Shown one piece after another: positions 26,347-34,918 of a stretch of 39,707 nt of DNA. Origin of the DNA: Paracoccaceae bacterium (lineage in GTDB: Bacteria; Pseudomonadota; Alphaproteobacteria; Rhodobacterales; Rhodobacteraceae). The stretch covers positions 1 to 39,707 of the forward strand of contig WFQE01000027.1 of NCBI GenBank assembly GCA_015487165.1, written 5' to 3'. The notes beneath the pieces are model-generated. The model was given only the letters and a program-made list of their open reading frames with translations. It ran no database searches and was not told the DNA's origin. The stretch's first letter is position 1. Each line of letters begins with the position of its first letter. The translations under genes were made by a program, and so were the position numbers.

Positions 26347-26721
26347 TTGACCTGGCTTTTTCTGACACTTGCATCCCTGTTGTCCCTGTTCGGGCTGATC
26401 CTGCACGTGACGCGCGGCAGGCGGTTGATTGTGGCGCCTCTGACCCAGTGCGACATGCATGAGGTGCCGCGCAACACCCTGATCTTTTCGTGGAACTGGG
26501 GCGCCGTGACCATGGCGATGCTGGCGCTCGGGTTCATTTCGCCGCTGTGGCGCCCTGATTTCATGCCGCTGGCGATGTTCTGCACGGTCTATGCCTATTG
26601 GCTTGGGGTGGCGTCCTTTGTTCAGATGCGGCGCGGGGGCTTCAGCGTCGCGCAGATGCCGCAATGGGTGTTGTTCTGGGCGATCAGCGCGCTGGGTTTC
26701 CTGTCATGGGGGCTGGGATGA
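26347..26721 (+). CDS. Small membrane protein with TTG start
   Basis: A product of 124 residues with three to four hydrophobic segments (about 2-20, 48-66, 73-92 and 104-122), so an inner-membrane protein of unknown function. The start is TTG at 26347, preceded by GGAGGG (26335-26340) at good distance; an upstream TTG at 26329 lies before that site and is therefore unlikely, and the ATG at 26342 is out of frame and meets a stop at once. The stop overlaps the start of the next gene (ATGA at 26718-26721). Confidence 0.6.
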   Translation: MTWLFLTLASLLSLFGLILHVTRGRRLIVAPLTQCDMHEVPRNTLIFSWNWGAVTMAMLALGFISPLWRPDFMPLAMFCTVYAYWLGVASFVQMRRGGFSVAQMPQWVLFWAISALGFLSWGLG

Positions 26722-27137
26722 GGGCAGCGGTGGCAAGGGCTTTATCACCGTTCATGGTGGCCGGGTTTTTGTTGATGTCGCCGGCGCATGCCGGGGGGGT
26801 GTCGGTGCCCTCGGGGCAGTATCTGCTGCCCTATGAATTTCTGTGGGAAGATCACCGCCAGCCCGACGGAACGGTTCAGACATGGCTGATCCTGCGCTTT
26901 CTGGCCCCCGAGATCGGCAAGGAAAAGGGCAAGCGAAGCTTTGACGATGTCGCTGATGATCTTGACAGCCTTTGCAAGGGCATGGGGCTTGAGGTTGCGC
27001 GCGTGACCGGCGGCGGTGTAAGTCAGGTGATCGTCAACCTGATGAATGCGCCCATCGCACGTGGCGCGTCTGACGCCAACGTCACCCAATACATGAATGC
27101 ATATGACATCACCGGAGGCAGTTGCGAATGGCAATGA
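26718..27137 (+). CDS. Secreted DUF6497-like protein
   Basis: A 139-residue precursor with a signal peptide (MRAAVARALSPFMVAGFLLM, cut near AHA-G at residue ~23). The mature part begins VSVPSGQYLLPYEFLW, continues with LILRFLAPEIG and a helix DDVADDLDSLCKGMGL, and ends in DITGGSCEWQ. This pattern, with two conserved cysteines, resembles DUF6497 proteins of Rhodobacterales; some relatives carry the name acetolactate synthase in databases, which the sequence does not support. Function unknown. It overlaps the preceding gene by four bases and so belongs to the small-gene run between pccB and pccA. Confidence 0.65.
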   Translation: MRAAVARALSPFMVAGFLLMSPAHAGGVSVPSGQYLLPYEFLWEDHRQPDGTVQTWLILRFLAPEIGKEKGKRSFDDVADDLDSLCKGMGLEVARVTGGGVSQVIVNLMNAPIARGASDANVTQYMNAYDITGGSCEWQ

Positions 27138-27162
27138 AATACACGACCAGCGGTGACGTGCC

Positions 27163-27531
27163 ATGCTGAAGCATCGCGGATTTCCGTCGCGTCTGCCCAG
27201 CAGCGACTTTCAGTTCACCATCCGGCGGGCCAATCCCAAGGGCGCAACGCCGATCATTCGCCGTGAACGCTATGCCGACCGGCGGGCGGCCGATCGCAGG
27301 GCCGATGCGGCCTTCATGGCCGCGCTGTGGGAGCATTTCGGCGAAGAACCCTTCGAGCGGGGCAATCTGGATGCCGGTCGTCTGTCCTGGCTGTTCGGCC
27401 GCGAGGTGGTTCCGGCAGAAGAACCGTTCGACAACCGCAGCTATGATGCACTGCTGAAAATCGACGTGAGCCGCGCACGCGCCTCCTTCCCCGAAGTGTT
27501 TTCAGACGATCAGGGGGAAGAGTCGGCATGA
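27163..27531 (+). CDS. Hypothetical protein in pccB-pccA interval
   Basis: A 122-residue soluble, charged protein without signal peptide or membrane helix. The first third is rich in Arg (RRERYADRRAADRRADA) and probably basic-helical; the rest has an acidic, Phe-rich character (WEHFGEEPFERG, SFPEVFSDDQ). I do not recognise a family. It begins 25 bases after the preceding gene, with no strong ribosome-binding site, and its stop overlaps an ATG (ATGA at 27528-27531) of the next small ORF. High third-codon GC supports coding. Confidence 0.55.
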   Translation: MLKHRGFPSRLPSSDFQFTIRRANPKGATPIIRRERYADRRAADRRADAAFMAALWEHFGEEPFERGNLDAGRLSWLFGREVVPAEEPFDNRSYDALLKIDVSRARASFPEVFSDDQGEESA

Positions 27532-27833
27532 TTTCGCTTATGAAAGTCGCTGGATGGCAGGAAATGGCCGAGATCGGCTCACGCCCGGAAACAGGTTTTG
27601 GTGGTGCCGGAAACATGGCCTATGATCGGGATGTGGCAAGGGCGTTCATGGCCTTTGTTGCACCTCGTTTCAGAGATTACCCTTCCCTGCCTTCCGGGTC
27701 TGGTCGCTGTTTTGGCCGGGCCCGTTTCTTTGCCCGTGATCTGGCGGGCATTGCCACAGCTTTCTCAACCCGTTCGTTCCGAATACTACCGGCCCCGCAG
27801 ACAGCTGCGCCGACAACAAGGGATGTTGCCTGA
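27528..27833 (+). CDS. Doubtful 101-residue ORF coupled to both neighbours
   Basis: The start overlaps the previous stop (ATGA, 27528-27531) and the stop overlaps the pccA start (TGATG, 27831-27835), the layout of a translationally coupled operon gene. Against it, codon use is less GC-biased at third positions than in its neighbours, the product has no family-like motif, and another frame (27598-27867) is open over the same bases. It may be a fast-evolving small gene, a decayed one, or chance. No membrane or signal segment is clear. Confidence 0.35.
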   Translation: MISLMKVAGWQEMAEIGSRPETGFGGAGNMAYDRDVARAFMAFVAPRFRDYPSLPSGSGRCFGRARFFARDLAGIATAFSTRSFRILPAPQTAAPTTRDVA

Positions 27834-29833
27834 TGTTCAAGAAAATCCTGATCGCCAACCGCGGTGAAATTGCCTGCCGGGTCATCAAGTCGGCCCGCAA
27901 GATGGGGATTGCAACGGTCGCGGTCTATTCGGATGCCGACAAGAATGCGCTGCATGTGGAAATGGCTGACGAGGCGGTGCATATCGGCCCACCGCCGGCC
28001 AGCGAAAGCTATCTGGTGATGGAACGCATCCTTGACGCGGTGCGTCAGACCGGCGCCGAGGCTGTGCATCCGGGCTATGGGTTTCTGTCCGAAAACCCCC
28101 GTTTTGCCGAGGCTCTGGCGGCCGAAAACGTCGCCTTCATCGGCCCGCCCACAGGCGCCATTCAGGCGATGGGTGACAAGATCACCTCCAAGAAACTGGC
28201 TGCCGAGGCCGGGGTTTCCACGGTGCCCGGCTATATGGGGCTGATCGAGGATGCCGAAGAGGCCGTAAAGATCAGTCGCGAGATCGGCTATCCGGTGATG
28301 ATCAAGGCCTCTGCGGGCGGCGGCGGCAAGGGAATGCGCATTGCCTGGAACGATGACGAGGCTCGCGAGGGTTTCCAGAGTTCGAAAAACGAGGCTGCCA
28401 GCAGTTTTGGTGACGACCGTATCTTTATCGAGAAATTCATCACCCAGCCCCGGCATATCGAAATTCAGGTTCTGGGCGACACCCATGGCAACTGCATCTG
28501 GCTGAACGAGCGGGAATGTTCCATCCAGCGACGGAACCAGAAGGTGATCGAAGAGGCGCCTTCGCCCTTTCTCGACGCCGAAACCCGCCGCGCAATGGGC
28601 GAACAGGCAGTCGCCCTGTCGCGCGCCGTGGATTATTCCAGCGCCGGCACCGTGGAATTCATCGTCGATGGCGCGCGCAATTTCTATTTCCTTGAAATGA
28701 ACACGCGGCTTCAGGTGGAACACCCCGTGACCGAGCTGATTACCGGTATCGACCTTGTCGAACAGATGATCCGGGTGGCAGCAGGTGAAAAGCTGTCGAT
28801 CGCGCAAGCCGACGTGGGCATCAATGGCTGGGCTATAGAAAGCCGCCTTTATGCCGAAGACCCCTATCGCAACTTTCTGCCCTCGATCGGGCGCCTCGTG
28901 CGCTATCGCCCTCCGGCCGAGCATGTTTCGGACACCGAGATCATCCGCAACGATACCGGCGTCTATGAGGGGGGCGAGATCAGCATGTTCTACGACCCCA
29001 TGATTGCCAAGCTGTGCACATGGGGGCCGGATCGCGCGGCAGCCATCGAAACCATGCGCAATGCGCTGGACGAATTCGAGGTCGAGGGCATCGGCCACAA
29101 CATCCCGTTTCTCTCGGCAGTGATGGATCATCCGAAATTCACCGCGGGCGAGATGACCACCGCGTTTATCGACGAGGTGTTCCCCGATGGATTCAATGGG
29201 GTCGAGCTGCCCGAGGCCGAGTTGCGCCGTCTGGCCGCAAGTGCCGCCGCCATGTACCGGGTGCAGGAAATCCGCGATGCCCGCATTTCCGGCACCATGG
29301 ACAACCATGAACGCGAGGTCGGCAGTGACTGGGTGATCTCGATCGGCGGCAATGACTGGCCCGTGACCATCGAGGCCGATCGCCAGGGCGCCACGGTCAA
29401 GTTCGCGGATGGCGGCGCCTATCGCGTGACCTCGGACTGGCTGCCAGGAAATCCGCTGGCGATATTGTCGGTCAATGACGAACGCCTTGTGGCCAAGGTC
29501 GAGCGCATCCCGAACGGTTTTCGCATGCGCCACCGTGGGGCCGATCTGCGGGTGCTGGTGCGCACACCGCGCATGTTCGAGCTGTCGAAACACATGATTG
29601 AAAAGATCCCGCCGGACACCTCGAAAATGCTGCTGTGCCCGATGCCGGGGCTGATGGTGTCGGTCGCGGTCGAAGAAGGGCAGGCCGTGGAGGAAGGCCA
29701 GATCCTGTGCACGGTCGAGGCCATGAAGATGGAAAACGTGCTGCGGGCCGAACGCAAGGGGGTGGTCGCCAAGATCAATGCGGTCGCCGGTGATTCCCTG
29801 GCGGTGGACGACGTGATCATGGAGTTCGAATGA
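27833..29833 (+). CDS. pccA: Propionyl-CoA carboxylase alpha chain
   Basis: Biotin carboxylase plus biotin carrier subunit; it carboxylates its own biotin with ATP and bicarbonate for PccB. The 666 residues contain the biotin carboxylase ATP-grasp domain (about 1-450; KILIANRGEIACRV, then the ATP loop ASAGGGGKGMRI, NFYFLEMNTRLQVEHPVTE), a BT linker region (about 480-590), and a C-terminal biotinyl domain with VEAMKMENVL, biotin on Lys632, 35 residues from the end. The start overlaps the upstream small ORF by one base (TGATG). The length matches bacterial PccA rather than acetyl-CoA carboxylase AccC. Confidence 0.97.
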   Translation: MFKKILIANRGEIACRVIKSARKMGIATVAVYSDADKNALHVEMADEAVHIGPPPASESYLVMERILDAVRQTGAEAVHPGYGFLSENPRFAEALAAENVAFIGPPTGAIQAMGDKITSKKLAAEAGVSTVPGYMGLIEDAEEAVKISREIGYPVMIKASAGGGGKGMRIAWNDDEAREGFQSSKNEAASSFGDDRIFIEKFITQPRHIEIQVLGDTHGNCIWLNERECSIQRRNQKVIEEAPSPFLDAETRRAMGEQAVALSRAVDYSSAGTVEFIVDGARNFYFLEMNTRLQVEHPVTELITGIDLVEQMIRVAAGEKLSIAQADVGINGWAIESRLYAEDPYRNFLPSIGRLVRYRPPAEHVSDTEIIRNDTGVYEGGEISMFYDPMIAKLCTWGPDRAAAIETMRNALDEFEVEGIGHNIPFLSAVMDHPKFTAGEMTTAFIDEVFPDGFNGVELPEAELRRLAASAAAMYRVQEIRDARISGTMDNHEREVGSDWVISIGGNDWPVTIEADRQGATVKFADGGAYRVTSDWLPGNPLAILSVNDERLVAKVERIPNGFRMRHRGADLRVLVRTPRMFELSKHMIEKIPPDTSKMLLCPMPGLMVSVAVEEGQAVEEGQILCTVEAMKMENVLRAERKGVVAKINAVAGDSLAVDDVIMEFE

Positions 29834-29879
29834 GGGTAAAGGAATGAGTGCAGCGCAACCGCTTTCGGGTTTGCACCAT

Positions 29880-29898
29880 CCCCGGTACACAGCCGGGG
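29880..29898 (+). terminator. Weak hairpin after pccA
   Basis: CCCCGG (29880-29885) pairs with CCGGGG (29893-29898) around seven bases in the 81-base gap between convergent pccA and the DUF4174 gene. There is no T-run, so terminator function is uncertain. Confidence 0.3.
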
Positions 29899-29914
29899 GG
29901 GCGTTTGCGCGCGT

Positions 29915-30334
29915 TCAGTCCCTGATGCCGCGCTTTTCCTTCATCTCGTCAAGGCGCATGGGCATCTTGTCGATGGCGCGGCTGATTTCGCGCACTGTCC
30001 GGGGCAGGGGCTTGCGAAAGGCGATCTTGCCGTCCTTGGCGATCAATACCAGCATGAAACCGCGCGGGCGCAGTTTCAGCCGCAAGGGGCTGCGCGCGGC
30101 TGGATCGGTATCCGTCAGGATGACGACATCGCGTTCTTCAAGCGATTTCGGGTCATCTTCAAGCAGCTTCATCTGCCGCTGGAATCGTGGGTCGTTGGGG
30201 GAATCGGCAAAGATCACAAGCGGGCGCTTGATCCAGGCATATTCGGCCAAAGGGTCGGTATCCTGCGCCGATGTGCCCGTCGGCAGAATCAGGGCAAATG
30301 TCAGCGCGGTGGCCAGCAGGGTCAGCGGTTTCAT
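29915..30334 (-). CDS. Secreted DUF4174 protein
   Basis: A 139-residue precursor with a signal peptide (MKPLTLLATALTFALI, cut near TSA-Q at about residue 23). The mature protein starts LAEYAWIKRPLVIFADSPND and ends with GFMLVLIAKDGKIAFRKPLP, then a helix with IDKMPMR, the DUF4174 pattern, a thioredoxin-like fold without the redox cysteines. It is probably periplasmic; function unknown. It is convergent with pccA and divergent from the sulfotransferase-like gene (96-base spacer). GGAGG lies close before the ATG. Confidence 0.85.
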   Translation of the reverse strand: MKPLTLLATALTFALILPTGTSAQDTDPLAEYAWIKRPLVIFADSPNDPRFQRQMKLLEDDPKSLEERDVVILTDTDPAARSPLRLKLRPRGFMLVLIAKDGKIAFRKPLPRTVREISRAIDKMPMRLDEMKEKRGIRD

Positions 30335-30430
30335 GAATCCTCCGTATTCGATTCATATTGGGCTTATTTGTCTGCTTTCCAAGGGGCAATCGGCGCTGTT
30401 TGTTAAACCTCGGCTCAGAGGTGCCATTTA

Positions 30431-31402
30431 ATGTTGCTTTTGCTTGCATATGGCGCGGGGCGCGGGGCCTCGCTGGAAAAATGGGGTCGGCACTTGCTCG
30501 AGGTGTTCCTGCATATCGGCGCGCATCGCACCGGCACAACGGCGCTGCAAAAGGCGCTGTGGCAGGACCGTTTTCGTCTGACCCGCCGCGGGCTGGCCTG
30601 CTGGTTGCCAGGCGATACCAGGGGCGATCTTTTTGCCGGGCTGCTGGACGGGCCGGAACAGGACAGGCAGTTGACCGAACGCAGGATCAGCCGCAGCGCC
30701 GACATGATTGCAGACCAGATGCGGCAATTGGCAGCGCAGGGGTGCCGGCAGCTGTTGATCAGCGAGGAAAATATCCTTGGCTCGGTCCGGCGTAACCTGC
30801 GCGCGGGGGTTTTGTATCCCGACCTGTCGCCGCGCCTGGCCCGGTTTGCACGGATTTTCGGTGCGCAGTGCACGCGGGTCGGCATGTGCATCCGCCCCTA
30901 TCCCGATTACTGGGCCTCTGCCTTGGCCTATGCCATCAATGCAGGCGATCCCGTGCCTCGGCGGGGTGATCTTGACAGGCTGGTTGCCCAGCCGGATAGC
31001 TGGCGGCAAATCGTTTCGCAGGTAGCTGCGGCATTTCCTCTTGCCAGGATCGTGGTGTGGGAATTCGACCGCCTGAAGGGCCGCCCCGCGGCGCAGCTGC
31101 GTGCGCTGACCGGCACAGGCCGGGGCCTGAGCTCTGTTGCCGGCGAGCGGGTGAATGCCTCGCCAGACCGGAACGCACTGCGCGCCGCATTGCTTGCACG
31201 CGGCGATGCCGTTGGCGCGGCCCGTATTCCGGCAGGGCGCGGGCGGTTCATGCCGTTCGATTCCGCTCAGCAGGAAATACTGTTGCGCAAATACCGGGAC
31301 GATATTGCCTGGCTGCGCAGCAATGGCGCTGGCGACGGCCCGGCAATGATGATGCCCCGCTTTGCGGGCGACACCCAATCCGAAATGCGAGGGACAGCAT
31401 GA
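30431..31402 (+). CDS. Sulfotransferase-like P-loop protein
   Basis: A 323-residue protein whose N-terminal strand and loop, [18 protein letters not shown] (about 26-43), resemble the 5'-phosphosulphate-binding loop of PAPS sulfotransferases. Further on are ISEENILG (~112-119) and a [18 protein letters not shown] segment (~155-172) that fits the 3'-phosphate-binding region, and a C-terminal [13 protein letters not shown] helix common in such bacterial proteins. The acceptor is unknown. The ATG at 30431 has AGAGGTG (30417-30423) seven bases before; a shorter start at GTG 30503 is possible. Its stop overlaps the mutase start (ATGA), so the two are coupled. Confidence 0.65.
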   Translation: MLLLLAYGAGRGASLEKWGRHLLEVFLHIGAHRTGTTALQKALWQDRFRLTRRGLACWLPGDTRGDLFAGLLDGPEQDRQLTERRISRSADMIADQMRQLAAQGCRQLLISEENILGSVRRNLRAGVLYPDLSPRLARFARIFGAQCTRVGMCIRPYPDYWASALAYAINAGDPVPRRGDLDRLVAQPDSWRQIVSQVAAAFPLARIVVWEFDRLKGRPAAQLRALTGTGRGLSSVAGERVNASPDRNALRAALLARGDAVGAARIPAGRGRFMPFDSAQQEILLRKYRDDIAWLRSNGAGDGPAMMMPRFAGDTQSEMRGTA

Positions 31403-33531
31403 GCGACAAGCTGCAAGACTGGAAGAAGCTGGCCGAAAAGGAACTGCGCGGCAGGCCGCTGGACGATCTCGACTGGCACACGCCCGAGGGGATCACCGTC
31501 AAGCCGCTTTATACCGAGGGCGACCTGGAAGGTATCGACACGCTGGGCAATCTGCCGGGCTTTGCCCCTTTCAAGCGGGGCGTCAAGGCAACCATGTATG
31601 CGGGCCGGCCCTGGACGATCCGCCAATATGCGGGCTTTTCGACGGCCGAGGAATCCAACGCATTCTACCGCAAGGCGCTGGCCGGCGGGCAGCAGGGGGT
31701 TTCGGTGGCCTTCGATCTGGCGACACACCGCGGCTATGATAGCGACCATCCGCGCGTGGTCGGCGATGTGGGCAAGGCGGGCGTCGCCATCGACAGTGTC
31801 GAGGACATGAAGATCCTGTTCGACGGCATCCCGCTGGACAAAGTTTCGGTCAGCATGACGATGAACGGCGCGGTGATCCCGGTGCTGGCCAGCTTCATCG
31901 TCGCGGGCGAGGAACAGGGCGTTTCACAGGAACAGCTTTCGGGCACCATCCAGAATGACATTCTCAAGGAATTCATGGTGCGCAACACCTATATCTATCC
32001 GCCCGAGCCCAGCATGCGGATCGTTGCCGACATCATTGAATACACTTCTAATAAAATGCCGCGGTTCAACTCGATTTCCATCAGCGGCTACCACATGCAA
32101 GAGGCCGGCGCGACCTTGGTGCAGGAACTGGCCTTTACCCTTGCCGACGGCAAGGAATATGTGCGCGCCGCGATCGAGCGCGGTATGGATGTCGATGCCT
32201 TTGCGGGAAGGTTGAGCTTCTTTTTTGCGATCGGCATGAATTTCTTTATGGAAATTGCCAAGCTGCGCGCGGCCCGCGTGTTGTGGGCCCGCATCATGGA
32301 GGGGTTTGGCGCGAAATCCGAACGCTCCAAGATGCTGCGCACCCATTGCCAGACCTCGGGCGTCAGCCTGCAGGAACAGGATCCCTATAACAACATCGTG
32401 CGCACGGCCTATGAGGCGATGAGCGCGGTTTTGGGGGGCACGCAAAGCCTGCACACCAACTCGTTCGACGAGGCAATTGCACTGCCCACCGAATTTTCGG
32501 CCCGCATCGCACGCAATACCCAGCTGATCCTGCAAAACGAGACCGGCGTGACCCATGTTGTCGACCCGTTGGCGGGCTCGTATTACATCGAAAAGCTGAC
32601 CGCCGATCTGGTGGAGGCGGCGACCGAAATTCTGAATGAAGTTGACGAAATGGGCGGCATGACCAAGGCTGTTGCCAGTGGCATGCCGAAACTGCGCATC
32701 GAAGAGGCCGCCGCGCGCCGCCAGGCCGCCATCGACCGTGGTGAAGAGGTGATCGTCGGGGTCAACAAGTTCCGCGCCGAGCACGAGCCCGAGGTTGATG
32801 TGCGAGAGATCGACAACAGCGCGGTGCGCGAGTCCCAGATCGCGCGGCTGAAACAGATCCGCGCGACACGTGACGCGGATGCCTGCCAGGCGGCGCTTGA
32901 TGCGCTTGAGGGGGCGGCGCGTTCGGGCACGGGCAATCTGCTGGAGCTTGCCGTCGCGGCGGCCCGCGCCCGCGCAACCGTAGGGGAGATATCGGACGCC
33001 ATGGAAAAAGCATTCGGACGGCATCGGGCCGAGGTGAAAACACTGTCCGGCGTCTATGGCGCGGCCTATGAGGGCGACGAGGGTTTTGCCGAAATCCAGC
33101 GCGAGGTCGAGGAATTTGCCCGACATGAGGGCCGCCGCCCGCGCATGCTGGTGGTCAAGATGGGCCAGGACGGCCATGATCGCGGCGCCAAGGTGATTGC
33201 CACCGCTTTTGCCGATATCGGTTTCGACGTCGATGTCGGCCCCCTGTTCCAGACCCCGGAAGAGGCGGCGCAGGATGCCATCGACAATGACGTGCATGTG
33301 GTCGGGATCAGCAGCCAGGCCGCGGGCCACAAGACGCTGGCGCCCAAACTTATCGAGGCGCTGCGCGAACAGGGCGCTGACGACATCATCGTGATCTGCG
33401 GTGGCGTGATCCCTCAGCAGGATTACGATTTCCTGTACAAGGCGGGGGTCAAGGCGATCTTTGGCCCCGGCACCAATATTCCCGAGGCGGCAAAGAACAT
33501 CCTGTCGATCATCCGCGAGGTGCGCAAGTGA
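31399..33531 (+). CDS. scpA: Methylmalonyl-CoA mutase
   Basis: Adenosylcobalamin enzyme that rearranges (R)-methylmalonyl-CoA to succinyl-CoA. The 710 residues form the CoA-binding TIM barrel (about 35-550: [56 protein letters not shown]) and a C-terminal B12 domain with the base-off motif DGHDRG (Asp591, His593, Gly596) followed by [10 protein letters not shown] and GGVIPQQDY. It is a single-chain full-length mutase, not a split alpha/beta form or the isobutyryl type. The frame is open from 31057, but [19 protein letters not shown] is the true start, overlapping the sulfotransferase-like gene. The epimerase and the MeaB chaperone are not in the window. Confidence 0.97.
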   Translation: MSDKLQDWKKLAEKELRGRPLDDLDWHTPEGITVKPLYTEGDLEGIDTLGNLPGFAPFKRGVKATMYAGRPWTIRQYAGFSTAEESNAFYRKALAGGQQGVSVAFDLATHRGYDSDHPRVVGDVGKAGVAIDSVEDMKILFDGIPLDKVSVSMTMNGAVIPVLASFIVAGEEQGVSQEQLSGTIQNDILKEFMVRNTYIYPPEPSMRIVADIIEYTSNKMPRFNSISISGYHMQEAGATLVQELAFTLADGKEYVRAAIERGMDVDAFAGRLSFFFAIGMNFFMEIAKLRAARVLWARIMEGFGAKSERSKMLRTHCQTSGVSLQEQDPYNNIVRTAYEAMSAVLGGTQSLHTNSFDEAIALPTEFSARIARNTQLILQNETGVTHVVDPLAGSYYIEKLTADLVEAATEILNEVDEMGGMTKAVASGMPKLRIEEAAARRQAAIDRGEEVIVGVNKFRAEHEPEVDVREIDNSAVRESQIARLKQIRATRDADACQAALDALEGAARSGTGNLLELAVAAARARATVGEISDAMEKAFGRHRAEVKTLSGVYGAAYEGDEGFAEIQREVEEFARHEGRRPRMLVVKMGQDGHDRGAKVIATAFADIGFDVDVGPLFQTPEEAAQDAIDNDVHVVGISSQAAGHKTLAPKLIEALREQGADDIIVICGGVIPQQDYDFLYKAGVKAIFGPGTNIPEAAKNILSIIREVRK

Positions 33532-33581
33532 CACGCAGGGCGGTCATAAGCATGGCCGTTGATGCAACAGGTGATGATGGC

Positions 33582-34763
33582 TCAGGCCGTCTCGGCAATC
33601 TCGGCGCTCGGGTTGCCGGCGAAATACAGCACCAGATAGCCCAGCACCGCCGATATGGCCGACCCGCTCAGCACCCCAAGGCGCACGGCGTTCATCTGTT
33701 CCGCGTTCTCGAAACTCAGCCCGCCGATGAACAGCGACATGGTAAATCCGATGCCGGCAAGGCAGGCCAGCCCATAGATATGAACCCAGCCCGCACCAAA
33801 GGGCAGTCGCACGATTCCCATCTTGACCAGCGCCCAGGTAAAGCCGAACACGCCCAGCTGTTTGCCGATGACAAGGCCGGCGGCGATGCCCAGCGGCAGC
33901 GGTGCGAGCAGATCGGCGAAACTGATCCCGGTCAGGGTGACGCCCGCATTGGCAAAGGCGAAAAGCGGCACGATCAGGTAAAGGACATAGGGCGCAAGCC
34001 CGTCTTCCAGCGCATGCAGGGGCGATTTTCCGTGCTTGTCCTTCAGCGGGATGAAAAAGGCGACAACAACGCCAGCAAGTGTGGCATGCACGCCGGATTT
34101 CAACACCAGAACCCACAGCACAAGGCCCAGCAGCAGCGTGGGCGCCACCCGATGTGCCCCGCGAAGGTTGAGCCACGCCATGCCGGCAATCGGCAGCGCG
34201 GCCAGTGCCAGATGCGTCATGCTGAGTTCCGAGGTGTAGAACAGCGCGATGATGATGATCGCGCCCATGTCGTCAAGAATGGCCAGCGTCAGCAAAAAGA
34301 CCTTGAGGCTGGCCGGCGCGCGCTTGCCCAACAGTGCCAGCACGCCCAGCGCGAACGCGATATCGGTCGCCGACGGTATCGCCCAGCCACGCAGGTTTTC
34401 GGGCACACCGCCATTGAGCAGCAGATAGATCAGCGCCGGAATGGCCATGCCGCCCACGGCGGCAACACCTGGCAGGATAACGTCGCGCGGGTTCTTGAGC
34501 TTGCCTTCCATGATCTCGCGTTTGAGTTCCAGCCCGATCAGGAAAAAGAAGATCGCCATCAACCCGTCATTGATCCACAGGATCAGCGGTTTCGACAGGC
34601 CGTTGTCGCCAAGGGAAACGGTGAAATAGGTATTGAGAAAGCTGTCATATGTGCCGGCAAGCCCGGAATTTGCGACGGCCAGTGCGGCCGCGGCAGACAG
34701 TATCAACAGGATGCCTCCGGCAGCCTCGTGGCGGAAAAAGCGGTCGAGTGCAGCAAGCAGCAT
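33582..34763 (-). CDS. nhaA: Na+/H+ antiporter NhaA
   Basis: Exports Na+ (or Li+) for H+ across the inner membrane and supports pH and salt tolerance. The 393 residues form about twelve helices; the unwound helices IV and XI carry SATDIAFALG (Asp134) and AGIGFTMSLFI, and helix V has AILDDMGAI with Asp164-Asp165, the ion-binding pair (163/164 in E. coli). Length matches E. coli NhaA (388). The ATG at 34763 has AGGGAA upstream. The gene converges with the mutase gene (50-base gap without a clear terminator) and diverges from maeB. Confidence 0.96.
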   Translation of the reverse strand: MLLAALDRFFRHEAAGGILLILSAAAALAVANSGLAGTYDSFLNTYFTVSLGDNGLSKPLILWINDGLMAIFFFLIGLELKREIMEGKLKNPRDVILPGVAAVGGMAIPALIYLLLNGGVPENLRGWAIPSATDIAFALGVLALLGKRAPASLKVFLLTLAILDDMGAIIIIALFYTSELSMTHLALAALPIAGMAWLNLRGAHRVAPTLLLGLVLWVLVLKSGVHATLAGVVVAFFIPLKDKHGKSPLHALEDGLAPYVLYLIVPLFAFANAGVTLTGISFADLLAPLPLGIAAGLVIGKQLGVFGFTWALVKMGIVRLPFGAGWVHIYGLACLAGIGFTMSLFIGGLSFENAEQMNAVRLGVLSGSAISAVLGYLVLYFAGNPSAEIAETA

Positions 34764-34861
34764 GGATTCCCTGTCATTTCTGGTTGTCGTTCGCAGAAAT
34801 GTGGGGGCGAAACCCGCGGATTCAAGTCAGAACGGCGAAAACTGCAATTTTACTTGCCCTC

Positions 34862-34887
34862 TGAACCAGATGGTTTAACGGTGAACC
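34862..34887. promoter_or_regulatory. Three phased TGAACC-type half-sites before maeB
   Basis: TGAACC (34862-34867), GGTTTA (34872-34877, reverse orientation with one difference) and TGAACC (34882-34887) start exactly ten bases apart, so they face one side of the helix. They lie in the 155-base spacer between divergent nhaA and maeB, 31 bases before the maeB start. A partial copy (TGAACA) begins at 34901. This layout is what a dimeric or tandem regulator site would look like; the regulator is unknown. Confidence 0.5.
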
Positions 34888-34918
34888 AAATATGCCACCA
34901 TGAACAGAGGGTAGATCC

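Noticed and set aside
27598-27867. Alternative frame with a hydrophobic stretch before pccA
   Set aside because: It runs into the pccA coding region out of frame and has no ribosome-binding site; the ORF at 27528 is the better, still doubtful, candidate.
27677-29890. 737-codon minus-strand frame opposite pccA
   Set aside because: Shadow of the strongly biased pccA codons; pccA is unambiguous.
33532-33581. Possible terminator between the mutase and nhaA genes
   Set aside because: The 50-base convergent gap has no stem of useful length and no T-run.
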